Of a stretch of DNA of 6,589 bases, positions 1-6,380 are shown piece by piece. The notes under the pieces were generated by a model. That model saw only the letters and a list, made by a program, of their open reading frames with translations, was not told where the DNA came from and did not search any database. The DNA lies in contig CALVJC010000102.1 of NCBI GenBank assembly GCA_944331945.1, forward strand, positions 1-6,589, in the 5' to 3' direction. Numbering within the stretch: the stretch's first letter is position 1; each line of letters begins with the position of its first letter. A program made the position numbers and the translations under genes. The DNA is from an uncultured Bacilli bacterium (GTDB lineage: Bacteria > Bacillota_I > Bacilli_A > RF39 > UBA660).

Positions 1-409
1 TCCCATCACCAATAAAATAATTACATCCAATTGTGTTTTCTAATAAATGGCGAATCAAAGAAGTGGTCGTGGTTTTCCCATGGGTTCCACAAACAGAAAT
101 GGTTTTAAACTCTTTGGTAATATCGCCAACAATTTCATTGTAGGGCTTAATCGTTAAACCGAGTTCTCTCACCCGTTTCATTTCCGGATGACTGTCCTGA
201 AAAGCTTTGGAATAAGTAACGATGGTATCTTTATCTAAGGCATGTGTACCATCATAATAAATAGGAATCTTTCTTTCCTCTAATCCTTTTTGGGTAAATT
301 TATAATCTTTGGCATCATCATAACCACTTACTTGATTTCCCATATCAAAAAGCATTTGGGCCAAAGTGCTCATTCCTGTTCCTTTAATTCCAATACAATA
401 ATACTTCAT
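1..409 (-). CDS. murC: UDP-N-acetylmuramate--L-alanine ligase MurC, N-terminal part
   Basis: MurC is the cytoplasmic ATP-dependent ligase that adds L-alanine to UDP-N-acetylmuramic acid, the first step of peptidoglycan stem peptide synthesis. Only the first 136 residues are here; the gene runs off the left edge. Seen in the sequence: the nucleotide-sugar binding loop GIKGTGMS at residues 7-14, a VTYSKAF..SHPE stretch near 64-76 typical of Mur ligase domain 1, and the ATP-binding P-loop GTHGKTTTT at 108-116 with Lys112. The GIKGTGMS..AQ start and DSHPE segment look like the Bacillus type of MurC. The ATG at 409 is preceded by a GAAAGAGGG ribosome binding site. It is transcribed away from the radical SAM gene from an interleaved promoter. 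Its presence means the organism makes a cell wall, which argues against a wall-less mollicute. Confidence 0.95.
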   Translation of the reverse strand, partial: MKYYCIGIKGTGMSTLAQMLFDMGNQVSGYDDAKDYKFTQKGLEERKIPIYYDGTHALDKDTIVTYSKAFQDSHPEMKRVRELGLTIKPYNEIVGDITKEFKTISVCGTHGKTTTTSLIRHLLENTIGCNYFIGDG

Positions 410-421
410 TTTTATCCCTCT

Positions 422-450
422 TTCTTTTTCATTATAAACTATGCTATAAT
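422..450 (+). promoter_or_regulatory. Predicted extended -10 promoter of the radical SAM gene
   Basis: TGCTATAAT at 442-450 is a perfect extended -10 element. The -35 position (422-427, TTCTTT) is poor, as is usual when an extended -10 is present. Predicted start is near 457, leaving a short leader with the GAGAAGG ribosome binding site at about 465-472. Confidence 0.6.
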
Positions 451-460
451 CTTTTGTAAA
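431..460 (-). promoter_or_regulatory. Predicted promoter of murC
   Basis: On the minus strand a perfect TATAAT -10 (431-436) lies 18 bp from TTTACA (455-460), which matches five of six bases of the -35 consensus. Predicted start is near 424, about 15 bases before the murC ATG, so the leader is very short. It physically overlaps the opposing promoter of the radical SAM gene. Confidence 0.55.
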
Positions 461-481
461 TATGAGAGAAGGAAAAAAACT

Positions 482-1396
482 ATGCCAAAGAGTTATGAAA
501 ATTGTCAGTGTTGTCCTAGAAAATGTCAAGTCAATCGACAAAACCAGTATGGCGTTTGTCATAGTGGTGAGCATCTAAAAATTGCCCGGGCGGCTCTTCA
601 TTTTGAAGAAGAACCTTCGATTTCAGGACAACATGGAAGTGGAGCTATTTTCTTTTGTGGTTGCAATTTAAATTGTGTCTACTGTCAAAACAAAGAGATA
701 TCTCAAGCCCAAAATGGCAAAGGAAAAGAAATTTCGGTGGAACGACTTGCGCAAATTATGTTGGAGTTACAAGAGAAAAAAGCCCATAATATTAACCTTG
801 TTACCCCTACTCACTTTATGCCAAGTATCAAGGAAGCAATCAAATTGGCAAAAAAACAAGGACTTCATATTCCTATTATTTATAATACCAGTGGTTATGA
901 AGAAGTTGAAATGTTAAAAGAGTTAGAAGGTCTCATCGATATTTATTTAACCGATTTCAAGTACTATGAGGAGAAATGGAGCAAGGCTCTTTCTCACTGT
1001 TCTAATTATCAAGAAATTGCTCGTAACGCTTTGGAGGAAATGTATCGCCAAACCGGAGAAAATCAATTTGATGAAGATGGCATGATGATCAAAGGAGTTC
1101 TAGTCCGTCATTTATGCCTTCCTACATTAAAAGAAGATAGTAAGAAGATCCTTGCCTATCTTTATCATCGTTACCAAGATCATATTTATCTAAGCATTAT
1201 GAATCAATATACTCCTATGGAAGAGAATAAAGAGTATCCTTTCTTAAATCAAACCTTAAAAGAAGAAGATTACGAAGAAATTATTGATTATGCTCTTGAC
1301 ATTGGAATTAAAAAGGCTTATATGCAAGAAAGTGATGCTTCCGGCAAGTGTCATATTCCAGAATTTAATTTGGAAGGGATCGAAAAAGAACTTTAG
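482..1396 (+). CDS. Radical SAM protein, PflX-like (COG1313)
   Basis: This 304-residue cytoplasmic protein belongs to the radical SAM superfamily and resembles the PflX group related to pyruvate formate-lyase activating enzymes; the substrate of this group is not established. The ATG at 482 is chosen because GAGAAGG sits 9-16 bases upstream and an extended -10 promoter lies just before; the frame is open further upstream to 290, but that part runs through the promoter and into murC. Seen: an N-terminal cysteine cluster (C8, C11, C15, C26) in a CPRKC..NR context; the CxxxCxxC 4Fe-4S/SAM motif at C61, C65, C68; NLVTPTH at 105-111; YNTSGY at 134-139; DIYLTDFKYY at 153-162; and LVRHLCLP at 207-214. 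These match the family throughout its length. No glycyl radical enzyme gene is in the window, so its partner is unknown. It converges on queH and overlaps it by 4 bp. Confidence 0.88.
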   Translation: MPKSYENCQCCPRKCQVNRQNQYGVCHSGEHLKIARAALHFEEEPSISGQHGSGAIFFCGCNLNCVYCQNKEISQAQNGKGKEISVERLAQIMLELQEKKAHNINLVTPTHFMPSIKEAIKLAKKQGLHIPIIYNTSGYEEVEMLKELEGLIDIYLTDFKYYEEKWSKALSHCSNYQEIARNALEEMYRQTGENQFDEDGMMIKGVLVRHLCLPTLKEDSKKILAYLYHRYQDHIYLSIMNQYTPMEENKEYPFLNQTLKEEDYEEIIDYALDIGIKKAYMQESDASGKCHIPEFNLEGIEKEL

Positions 1397-1430
1397 TTTT
1401 CTCGCTGAAACTCTAGTTCTTTCTTTTTTT
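1385..1430. terminator. Bidirectional terminator-like hairpin spanning the overlapping gene ends
   Basis: AAAGAACT (1385-1392) pairs with AGTTCTTT (1415-1422). Inside, after a 2-by-2 internal loop, AGTTTT (1395-1400) pairs with GAAACT (1407-1412) around a 6-base loop. On the plus strand the stem is followed by CTTTTTTT (1423-1430), a good rho-independent U-tract for the radical SAM gene. On the minus strand the far side reads AGTTCTTTTTCG, a shorter U-tract serving queH. The structure lies within the last codons of both genes because no intergenic space is left. Confidence 0.65.
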
Positions 1431-2028
1431 CTCGTTCTATTTTGGAATAAATACAACCACAATAATCTTGACGATATAATCCGTATTCTTTGGATAGTTC
1501 AATGCTACGTTGATAACCATTATGCTTTTTAAAATCGGCATAAAGATAAGAAATTTGATATTTTTCTTCTAAATCTTTGCCTATTTCATTTAACCAAGCA
1601 CTGTTTTTATAAGGACTAATGGAAAGCGTCGTTCCAAAATAGTCGAAGTGATGAATTTGGGCCAAAGAAGCGGTTTTTTGGAGTCTTAATAAATAGCATT
1701 GATAACAGCGCTTTCCCCCTTCTTTTTCTTGTTCCAATCCCCTAGTAACTTCTAAAAAGGCTTCTTTGTCATAAGAACAGTCTAATATTTTGATGTTTGG
1801 ATATTTTTGATGTAAAAATCTTTGCAATTCTTCTTTTCGCTTGCGATATTCCTTTTCTTCAGTGATATTTGGATTATAAAAAAGCATCGTAATATCAAAC
1901 GTTGTCGCAAGACGTTCTAGGACAGCCGAAGAACAAGGCGCACAACAGGCTTGTAATAGTAATCTTTTTTTCTTGCCTTCGGTAGATACTTTTTTCATGA
2001 TATCAATACAAATAAGATCGTAATTCAT
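1393..2028 (-). CDS. queH: Epoxyqueuosine reductase QueH
   Basis: QueH carries out the last step of queuosine synthesis, reducing epoxyqueuosine to queuosine at the wobble position of tRNAs with GUN anticodons; it is the non-cobalamin alternative to QueG. The 211-residue product shows the family signature: CCAPC at residues 28-32, YNPNI at 51-55 followed by E..EY, RCYQCY at 107-112, FGTTLSISPYK at 131-141, and DFKK..GYQRS...YGLYRQDYCGC at 165-192. The conserved cysteines (28, 29, 108, 111, 190, 192) that would hold the metal centre are all present. The ATG at 2028 is preceded by AAGGGGGA, which overlaps the xerC stop codon, so translation is probably coupled; Met11 (1998) is a weaker alternative start. 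It is the last gene of the three-gene operon. No other queuosine gene is in the window. Confidence 0.95.
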   Translation of the reverse strand: MNYDLICIDIMKKVSTEGKKKRLLLQACCAPCSSAVLERLATTFDITMLFYNPNITEEKEYRKRKEELQRFLHQKYPNIKILDCSYDKEAFLEVTRGLEQEKEGGKRCYQCYLLRLQKTASLAQIHHFDYFGTTLSISPYKNSAWLNEIGKDLEEKYQISYLYADFKKHNGYQRSIELSKEYGLYRQDYCGCIYSKIEREKKKELEFQREN

Positions 2029-2038
2029 AAAATCCCCC

Positions 2039-2929
2039 TTATTTTTTGGCTCTTGGAAAAGCGTTGCGATATACTTCTTTTAAGTGATCGGTTGTGACAT
2101 GAGTGTAAATTTGCGTGGAAGAGATACTCGCATGACCTAATAATTCTTGAACAGACATGATATCACAGCCTTCGTTTAAAAGATGAGTGGCGAAAGAATG
2201 GCGAATCATATGGGGAGAGATATTTTTATGTAACGAAGTCTTTTTAATAAGATTGCTTAAAAGATAACGGACCCCTCGGGTGGTAATTCTTCGCCCTTGG
2301 TTATTTAAAATTAACGCTTTTTCCTCCCCTTTTCGTAATTCTTGATAGCCTTCTTTTAAATAAAGATCTAAAATTTCGGCGGCATATTCTCCATATAAAA
2401 CCATACGCTGTTTATTTCCTTTGCCGGTGCGGACTAAAATTTGGCTTTGACTGCGATCCAGATCATTGACATTGATTTCGACAAGCTCCCCTACTCGCAT
2501 TCCAGTGGCATATAAGAGTTCTAGGATTAGGCGATCCCGTTGTCCTAAAGGCGTGGTTAAATCTGGTACTTGGAATAACTCTTCTAGTTCATTATATTCA
2601 AAATAGCGAGGAAGATTTTTTTCTTTCTTTGGTGCTGATATTAATAAGAAGAGGTTGGAATCTACTTTCCCTTGGGAAGCGAGATAACGATAGAAACTAC
2701 GAAGAGCACTTAAATGACGGCCAATCGTCGAGGCTTTTTCTTTCTTTTCTTCTTTTAAATACATTAAATAAAGACGAATGTCACTGTATTCAATGTCTAA
2801 ATAGGAAATTTCTTCACGATTTAAGTAGGCAAAGTAATCATCTAAATCCTCTTTATAATTATCAACCGTATAGTGAGAATAGTGTTTTTGATACTCTAGA
2901 TATTCTAGATAACGATCATAGTCGTCCAT
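2039..2929 (-). CDS. xerC: Tyrosine recombinase XerC (XerC/XerD family)
   Basis: This 296-residue site-specific recombinase is of the type that resolves chromosome dimers at the dif site with a partner Xer protein. Domain order: N-terminal SAM-like core-binding domain (about 1-90) and C-terminal catalytic domain (about 107-290). All catalytic residues are visible: R145 in ATGMRVGE, K170 in RTGKGNKQR, H240 and R243 in HMIRHSFATHLL, H266 in LLGHASISST, and nucleophile Tyr275 in TQIYTHV. The length and the C-terminal FPRAKK fit chromosomal Xer proteins rather than phage integrases. Features such as SALRSFYRYL and APKKEKNLP make XerC more likely than XerD, but the distinction is not certain. The ATG at 2929 overlaps the upstream gene by 14 bp and has AGGAAAGGG before it. 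No dif-like site or att sites were recognised here, and there are no signs of a mobile element. Confidence 0.87.
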   Translation of the reverse strand: MDDYDRYLEYLEYQKHYSHYTVDNYKEDLDDYFAYLNREEISYLDIEYSDIRLYLMYLKEEKKEKASTIGRHLSALRSFYRYLASQGKVDSNLFLLISAPKKEKNLPRYFEYNELEELFQVPDLTTPLGQRDRLILELLYATGMRVGELVEINVNDLDRSQSQILVRTGKGNKQRMVLYGEYAAEILDLYLKEGYQELRKGEEKALILNNQGRRITTRGVRYLLSNLIKKTSLHKNISPHMIRHSFATHLLNEGCDIMSVQELLGHASISSTQIYTHVTTDHLKEVYRNAFPRAKK

Positions 2930-3758
2930 GTTTTCCCTTTCCTACCGGATTTTTGACTGGTTCTGGTGGCACTTCATGATAGCCGGCCGTAATCAGCTCT
3001 GCTTCATCCAAAAACTCTTCCCGCTCATCCTGAGTATTCATTCGATTGATAAAAGCAATTTTCTCCTGTTCTTTTTGAAAAGGCGACACTTTTTGCAACT
3101 TTAAAGGTTGTTCATAAGTCTCTTTTTTCGGACGTATTTCTGTATTCATAGCCGCACGTGGAGGCGTCTTCCGTTCAAACTTTTTCTCACGGCTTAAAAA
3201 GGCTTTCCGAAAAAGAGGATAATCAAAAAACTCTTGTTGTAAATCCCGAAGTGCTCTAAGGCTCTCATCACTCGCAAAAGAAGAACCTAAATAACGTTTC
3301 AATTTAAAAGCATAAGTACTATTCGGATGATAAAAACGATCGAGAGTGTTTTGATCTCCCTCTTCTAATGCTCTTTCTATTTTTTGCCAAACAGATGCTA
3401 CAAGAGGAGTAAAAGGAACTTTGTGAATGGTTTTATATTTCCCATCTATTTTAATGGGTTCTTTTTTGATTCCATTGATAACTTCTAACAATTCTGGTTT
3501 GGCAAAAATTGTTCTGACAAAATAGCTTTCTTCCGTTTTATTATTCGTTACGCGAATCGAAAAATGGGTTTTATCGCGATCCTTTTCTGGTAAATATTTC
3601 GAGAAATCAATCTCTGATTTATCACAAGTAAAAGCATCAATTTCTTCTAAGCTAGTAAGAGGAATTCCTTCTACACGAATCACGGTTTGATTAGTATAAG
3701 GATTCTTTTGATAGCGATCGTAATTAGATCCCATTAATTCATAAGTATATTTAGCCAT
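2916..3758 (-). CDS. Hypothetical protein, first gene of the xerC-queH operon
   Basis: I do not recognise this 280-residue protein. It has no signal peptide or membrane segment, so it is probably cytoplasmic. Residues 1-100 look like a mixed alpha/beta region; 115-195 are mostly helical and charged, with many aromatic residues; 195-280 are rich in K, E, P and R and probably disordered, ending in a basic, glycine-containing tail (PVGKGKHGRL). It has a single cysteine (C45) and no evident catalytic motif. The ATG at 3758 is well supported by GAGGTGAG eight or so bases upstream and an extended -10 promoter. It stops with TGA inside the xerC start region, so the two are probably translationally coupled. 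The context suggests a housekeeping or lineage-specific role; no function can be assigned from the sequence. Confidence 0.85.
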   Translation of the reverse strand: MAKYTYELMGSNYDRYQKNPYTNQTVIRVEGIPLTSLEEIDAFTCDKSEIDFSKYLPEKDRDKTHFSIRVTNNKTEESYFVRTIFAKPELLEVINGIKKEPIKIDGKYKTIHKVPFTPLVASVWQKIERALEEGDQNTLDRFYHPNSTYAFKLKRYLGSSFASDESLRALRDLQQEFFDYPLFRKAFLSREKKFERKTPPRAAMNTEIRPKKETYEQPLKLQKVSPFQKEQEKIAFINRMNTQDEREEFLDEAELITAGYHEVPPEPVKNPVGKGKHGRL

Positions 3759-3779
3759 AATCTCACCTCATCTATTCTT

Positions 3780-3809
3780 ATTTTAACACAAGAAACGAAA
3801 AAGCGCCAA
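3780..3809 (-). promoter_or_regulatory. Predicted promoter of the hypothetical-xerC-queH operon
   Basis: On the minus strand TGTTAAAAT (3780-3788) is an extended -10 element. TTGGCG (3804-3809), 18 bp upstream, is a modest -35. The predicted start, near 3773, is about 15 bases before the ATG and just upstream of the GAGGTGAG ribosome binding site. No other promoter was evident inside the operon, where the genes overlap or are about 10 bp apart. Confidence 0.55.
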
Positions 3810-3831
3810 TTCTATTACGAAAACCCGTACT

Positions 3832-3860
3832 TTCCAAAGCATTTTTTCTCTTGCTATAAT
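3832..3860 (+). promoter_or_regulatory. Predicted promoter of the two small genes
   Basis: TGCTATAAT (3852-3860) is a perfect extended -10, with TTCCAA (3832-3837) at the -35 position and a 17-bp spacer. It is followed by the strong ribosome binding site AAAGGAGGAG (3869-3878). It is divergent from the promoter of the xerC operon. Confidence 0.65.
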
Positions 3861-3882
3861 GAAATTACAAAGGAGGAGTTCT

Positions 3883-4143
3883 ATGAGTCTTGATTTAGAA
3901 ACCAAAAAGAGATTTTGGGAAGAATATGAAGATGAAATGCGAAGAAATCGAGAAATTGAAGAAGCGGAAAAAGAGGGTTATGAAGACGGATTAAAATTTG
4001 GAGAAGCTCTAGCAGAAAAGCAAACGAAAAAGAGAATTGTTTTTGCTTTGTTAGCGGATGGATTTGATATCGACGTCATTGCCAAATACACGGATACATG
4101 GCCAGATACTATTTTAGAATGGAGGGATCAAAAACATGACTAA
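3883..4143 (+). CDS. Small protein resembling an Rpn/transposase-like nuclease C-terminal tail (first of two)
   Basis: This 86-residue protein is highly charged. Residues 1-50 form a probable long helix or coiled coil, including GYEDGLKFGEALAEKQ at 32-47. Residues 51-82 (RIVFALLADGFDIDVIAKYT...I.EW) look like a small helix-turn-helix-like module. This layout, a G/E/K-rich helix followed by 'L..G.di..IA..T..s...I', is what I know from the C-terminal ends of Rpn/PD-(D/E)XK transposase-like proteins, but the nuclease domain is absent. The start at 3883 is set by AAAGGAGGAG directly upstream; an in-frame ATG at 3859 lies inside the -10 element and would not be transcribed. It overlaps the next gene by 8 bp. 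The relation to Rpn tails is a pattern judgement; the function is unknown. Confidence 0.8.
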   Translation: MSLDLETKKRFWEEYEDEMRRNREIEEAEKEGYEDGLKFGEALAEKQTKKRIVFALLADGFDIDVIAKYTDTWPDTILEWRDQKHD

Positions 4144-4408
4144 TGATAAAAAGGAAGAAGAGCCTCTTTGGGTTGGTTTGGCTTATAATGTAAATCTAAT
4201 GCATGAAGAGTTGCTGAAAAGTGCTAGATATGATGGATATAGCAAAGGACTTGAAAAAAGTTACCGGAAAACAGAAAAAGAAATTCAAGAAAAAATTGCT
4301 CGCACTATGTTAGAAAAACATTTAGGGACTGTCTTAATCTCGAGGTACACTGGCTTATCCTTTAAAAAAGTGAATAAATTAAAGAAGAAAATCAAATTAG
4401 CAAGTTAA
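4136..4408 (+). CDS. Small protein resembling an Rpn/transposase-like nuclease C-terminal tail (second of two)
   Basis: This 90-residue protein appears to be a diverged relative of its upstream neighbour. RYDGYSKGLEKSYRK (31-45) aligns with the GYEDGL region there, and KIARTMLEKHLGTVLISRYTGLS (53-75) aligns with the RIVFALLADGFDIDVIAKYTDT region. The TGLS...VNKLKKKIK end matches the usual closing pattern of Rpn-type tails even better than the first gene. The N-terminal 25 residues differ (EEEPLWVGLAYNVN) and contain no signal peptide. Its ATG overlaps the upstream stop by 8 bp and has GGAGGG (4121-4126) nine bases before it, so the two proteins are probably made together. No nuclease, toxin or DNA target is visible next to it. 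Function unknown. Confidence 0.8.
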   Translation: MTNDKKEEEPLWVGLAYNVNLMHEELLKSARYDGYSKGLEKSYRKTEKEIQEKIARTMLEKHLGTVLISRYTGLSFKKVNKLKKKIKLAS

Positions 4409-4435
4409 AAACAGTCGTTCTGACTGTTTTCTTTT
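4407..4435. terminator. Bidirectional rho-independent terminator
   Basis: AAAACAGTC (4408-4416) pairs perfectly with GACTGTTTT (4422-4430) around a 5-base loop, followed on the plus strand by CTTTT. On the minus strand the same stem is followed by TAACTTG after a run of five T. It sits directly after the second small gene and about 30 bases beyond the stop of the convergent surface protein gene, so it can end both transcripts. Confidence 0.8.
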
Positions 4436-4459
4436 ATGATACAAGAGCATTATTAAGAA

Positions 4460-6379
4460 CTACTCGGGTAAATTTACGACATAAGGATTCACTGCCGTAC
4501 CATCTCCACTGGTGATTTGGATATTTGAAGATAGATTGATGACAGGTCGGATGCCAAAATTATAACTAACTTTTCCTCCTGTCGATAAGCTCCCACTACG
4601 ATTACAAAAATTCATGAAAGTTAAAAGATCTGGAGAAGAAAACATATAAGGACTAGCTAACCAATAACTAATTCCTGTATATAAATAATACATTGTATTA
4701 GCGGTGTTAGCCTTTCCTCCTGCCATTGCTACTTCATCAGCTGTAATTAAGCCAATCGGATAATCTAACTCTCCATTGCCATTCATACTATCAACCGTAA
4801 ATCGATCCGACAATTGGCTACAACTCAAGCTTGGATTTTTATTAGTATAAATTCGATTGCGTGTCTCAAAATAGCTTGTTGGTGATAATAAATAACCTGA
4901 GCCACTTGAAATACTCCGATCATTACAAAAAATTTCATCACTTAAATAACTAGCATAACTTCTTCCCTCACTATCCACTCGATTTAGAAGATTCTCTTCA
5001 TACCAAGCATCAATCTTCGTTTTGATGGTTGAATCCGTTGTATTTTGTAAGGTCCCTTCATAACTATTTGAACTATATGATATTGGCTTTACTCTCATTC
5101 TTTCATCATCCACATATCCTTCGATTTGTAACATTACATTGCATGTTCCAATTGCAGAAGTTTTCAAGCAAGTATAAGAATAACTATTTATTATCTCTTC
5201 ATGATCTTCTACCCAATTTCCTTGCAAGGTACTTCCCGTGATTGAGAATGTCTTGCTCTCTTCATCAAAAGTATACCCTGTTCCAAAGTAATAATTTAAA
5301 TTCGGAGTAAATTGAGAATAGTTAGTAATTTCATTTTCTGTCTCATGTAAACTAAAATCTTCATGATACATGTATCCTGCATAGGTTGGATCCCAATCTT
5401 TTTCATTAAAGGAACTGTTGCCAATCGAGGTATTACTTCCTGTGTCACTAGTACTAGTTCCAGAGTAAATCAAACGAACACTTCCATCGCCATTTTGGCG
5501 AATGATTCTCCAGATATAACCAGCAAAGGAAACATAATTGTTTTTGACTGCCCCTCGATAGTAATAGCTTGTTCCATAATCATCTTCCGCTGCATATAAT
5601 CCATCTTCCTCACTATCATTTGGAGCAGTCCTAGAAAAGTCTGGTGTTCCTTTCGAAGCGATTGTTTGTTTTGCTTCTTCGACACTACTACTCTCATTTT
5701 CTATCACTAACATACAGTCAGATAAAGTATTAAACCCATTCTCATAACAATAACGATTCTCTGCTTCTGCTACATAGTCATTACTTCTTCCATAAACATT
5801 TACTCTTGTTTTGTAAGTAAGTCCTCCTCCATCCCCTTGAGGATTATAGTTTTCATCCACATAAATTCTTAAACGATAATTAGTTACGACTTCTCCTTGG
5901 GTATTTATATTTCCTGTTAATAAACTCATCATATTTGCAGGTCGTCCTGTGTAGTTGTTAGCTGTACTATCTTCAAAATAAGTCTTTGGACTCATCACTT
6001 CTTCTTCCGTTCCATCGGATCTTATTCTCGTTAAATAATATTTGATATTACTACCATCAATGGTATTACCATTTTCTTCTTTCACTGCGATTTCAAAGTT
6101 GATATTAGTATCTCCTCGAATATTACTTTTGATACTAAAATCAAAATACTCTCCTTGTTTTAATTGTACTTTTCCGGTGGTATCGGTTGTAGGTAATGCT
6201 CCTTCCATAGAAATAATATTATCACTTTCAATATATTCCATAGAGATGACTCCACTACTAATTTCATTGAGTCTCTCTCCTGTTCTAGCATAAGAAAAGG
6301 CAGCATAACTGATCCCTATGATAGTTACTCCTAAAATCAAAAGAAATATCATTATCGCTATGATTTGTTTTCTCCTCAT
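4460..6379 (-). CDS. Large secreted or membrane-anchored surface protein with TasA/camelysin-like N-terminal part
   Basis: The 639-residue product begins MRRK and has one hydrophobic segment at about 5-28 ending ISYAAFSY, which resembles the signal peptides of TasA/CalY-type (SipW-dependent) proteins; the next residues, ending in N.ISSGVISMEY, also fit. Residues about 40-200 look like an all-beta domain. The rest is extracellular: NGFNTLSDCML (214-224), AAEDDYGTSYYYRGAV (263-278), NNYVSFAGYIWRIIRQNGDGSVRLIY (280-305), then a C-terminal domain with WYEENL, FCNDRS (484-489), GLITADEVAMAGG (543-555), YWLASPY (572-578) and GIRPVINL (609-616). The YWLASP...RPVINL pattern resembles lectin- or FGE-like surface domains (DUF6273-like), a family guess. 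Seven cysteines could form disulfides. There is no LPXTG motif, although the protein ends in LPE. The ATG at 6379 has AAAGGAG nine bases upstream. No signal peptidase or partner gene is in the window. Confidence 0.82.
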   Translation of the reverse strand: MRRKQIIAIMIFLLILGVTIIGISYAAFSYARTGERLNEISSGVISMEYIESDNIISMEGALPTTDTTGKVQLKQGEYFDFSIKSNIRGDTNINFEIAVKEENGNTIDGSNIKYYLTRIRSDGTEEEVMSPKTYFEDSTANNYTGRPANMMSLLTGNINTQGEVVTNYRLRIYVDENYNPQGDGGGLTYKTRVNVYGRSNDYVAEAENRYCYENGFNTLSDCMLVIENESSSVEEAKQTIASKGTPDFSRTAPNDSEEDGLYAAEDDYGTSYYYRGAVKNNYVSFAGYIWRIIRQNGDGSVRLIYSGTSTSDTGSNTSIGNSSFNEKDWDPTYAGYMYHEDFSLHETENEITNYSQFTPNLNYYFGTGYTFDEESKTFSITGSTLQGNWVEDHEEIINSYSYTCLKTSAIGTCNVMLQIEGYVDDERMRVKPISYSSNSYEGTLQNTTDSTIKTKIDAWYEENLLNRVDSEGRSYASYLSDEIFCNDRSISSGSGYLLSPTSYFETRNRIYTNKNPSLSCSQLSDRFTVDSMNGNGELDYPIGLITADEVAMAGGKANTANTMYYLYTGISYWLASPYMFSSPDLLTFMNFCNRSGSLSTGGKVSYNFGIRPVINLSSNIQITSGDGTAVNPYVVNLPE

Positions 6380-6380
6380 C

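Noticed and set aside
290..481. In-frame upstream extension of the radical SAM gene
   Set aside because: It lies antisense to the murC start and crosses the promoter. The ATG at 482 has a good ribosome binding site, and the family's CPRKC start follows directly.
1256..1532. Open frames on both strands across the end of the radical SAM gene and queH
   Set aside because: They have no ribosome binding sites, cross the terminator-like stem and are shadows of two clearly identified genes.
2039..2929. Tyrosine recombinase as an integrase or invertase of a mobile element
   Set aside because: Its length, C-terminal motif and place in a housekeeping operon fit a chromosomal Xer protein. No att-like repeats or invertible promoter repeats were found beside it.
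2629..2979. Plus-strand open frame opposite xerC
   Set aside because: It lies antisense to a gene with all catalytic residues intact and has no translation signals.
3859..3882. Earlier ATG for the first small gene
   Set aside because: This ATG overlaps the TATAAT -10 element, so it would not be in the transcript; AAAGGAGGAG serves the ATG at 3883.
4460..4480. C-terminal LPE as part of an LPXTG sortase signal
   Set aside because: The protein ends at LPE with no TG, hydrophobic segment or basic tail, so it is not a sortase substrate of the usual kind.
5029..6293. Several short open frames inside the surface protein gene
   Set aside because: They overlap the well-supported 639-residue gene, have no ribosome binding sites and resemble no protein I know.
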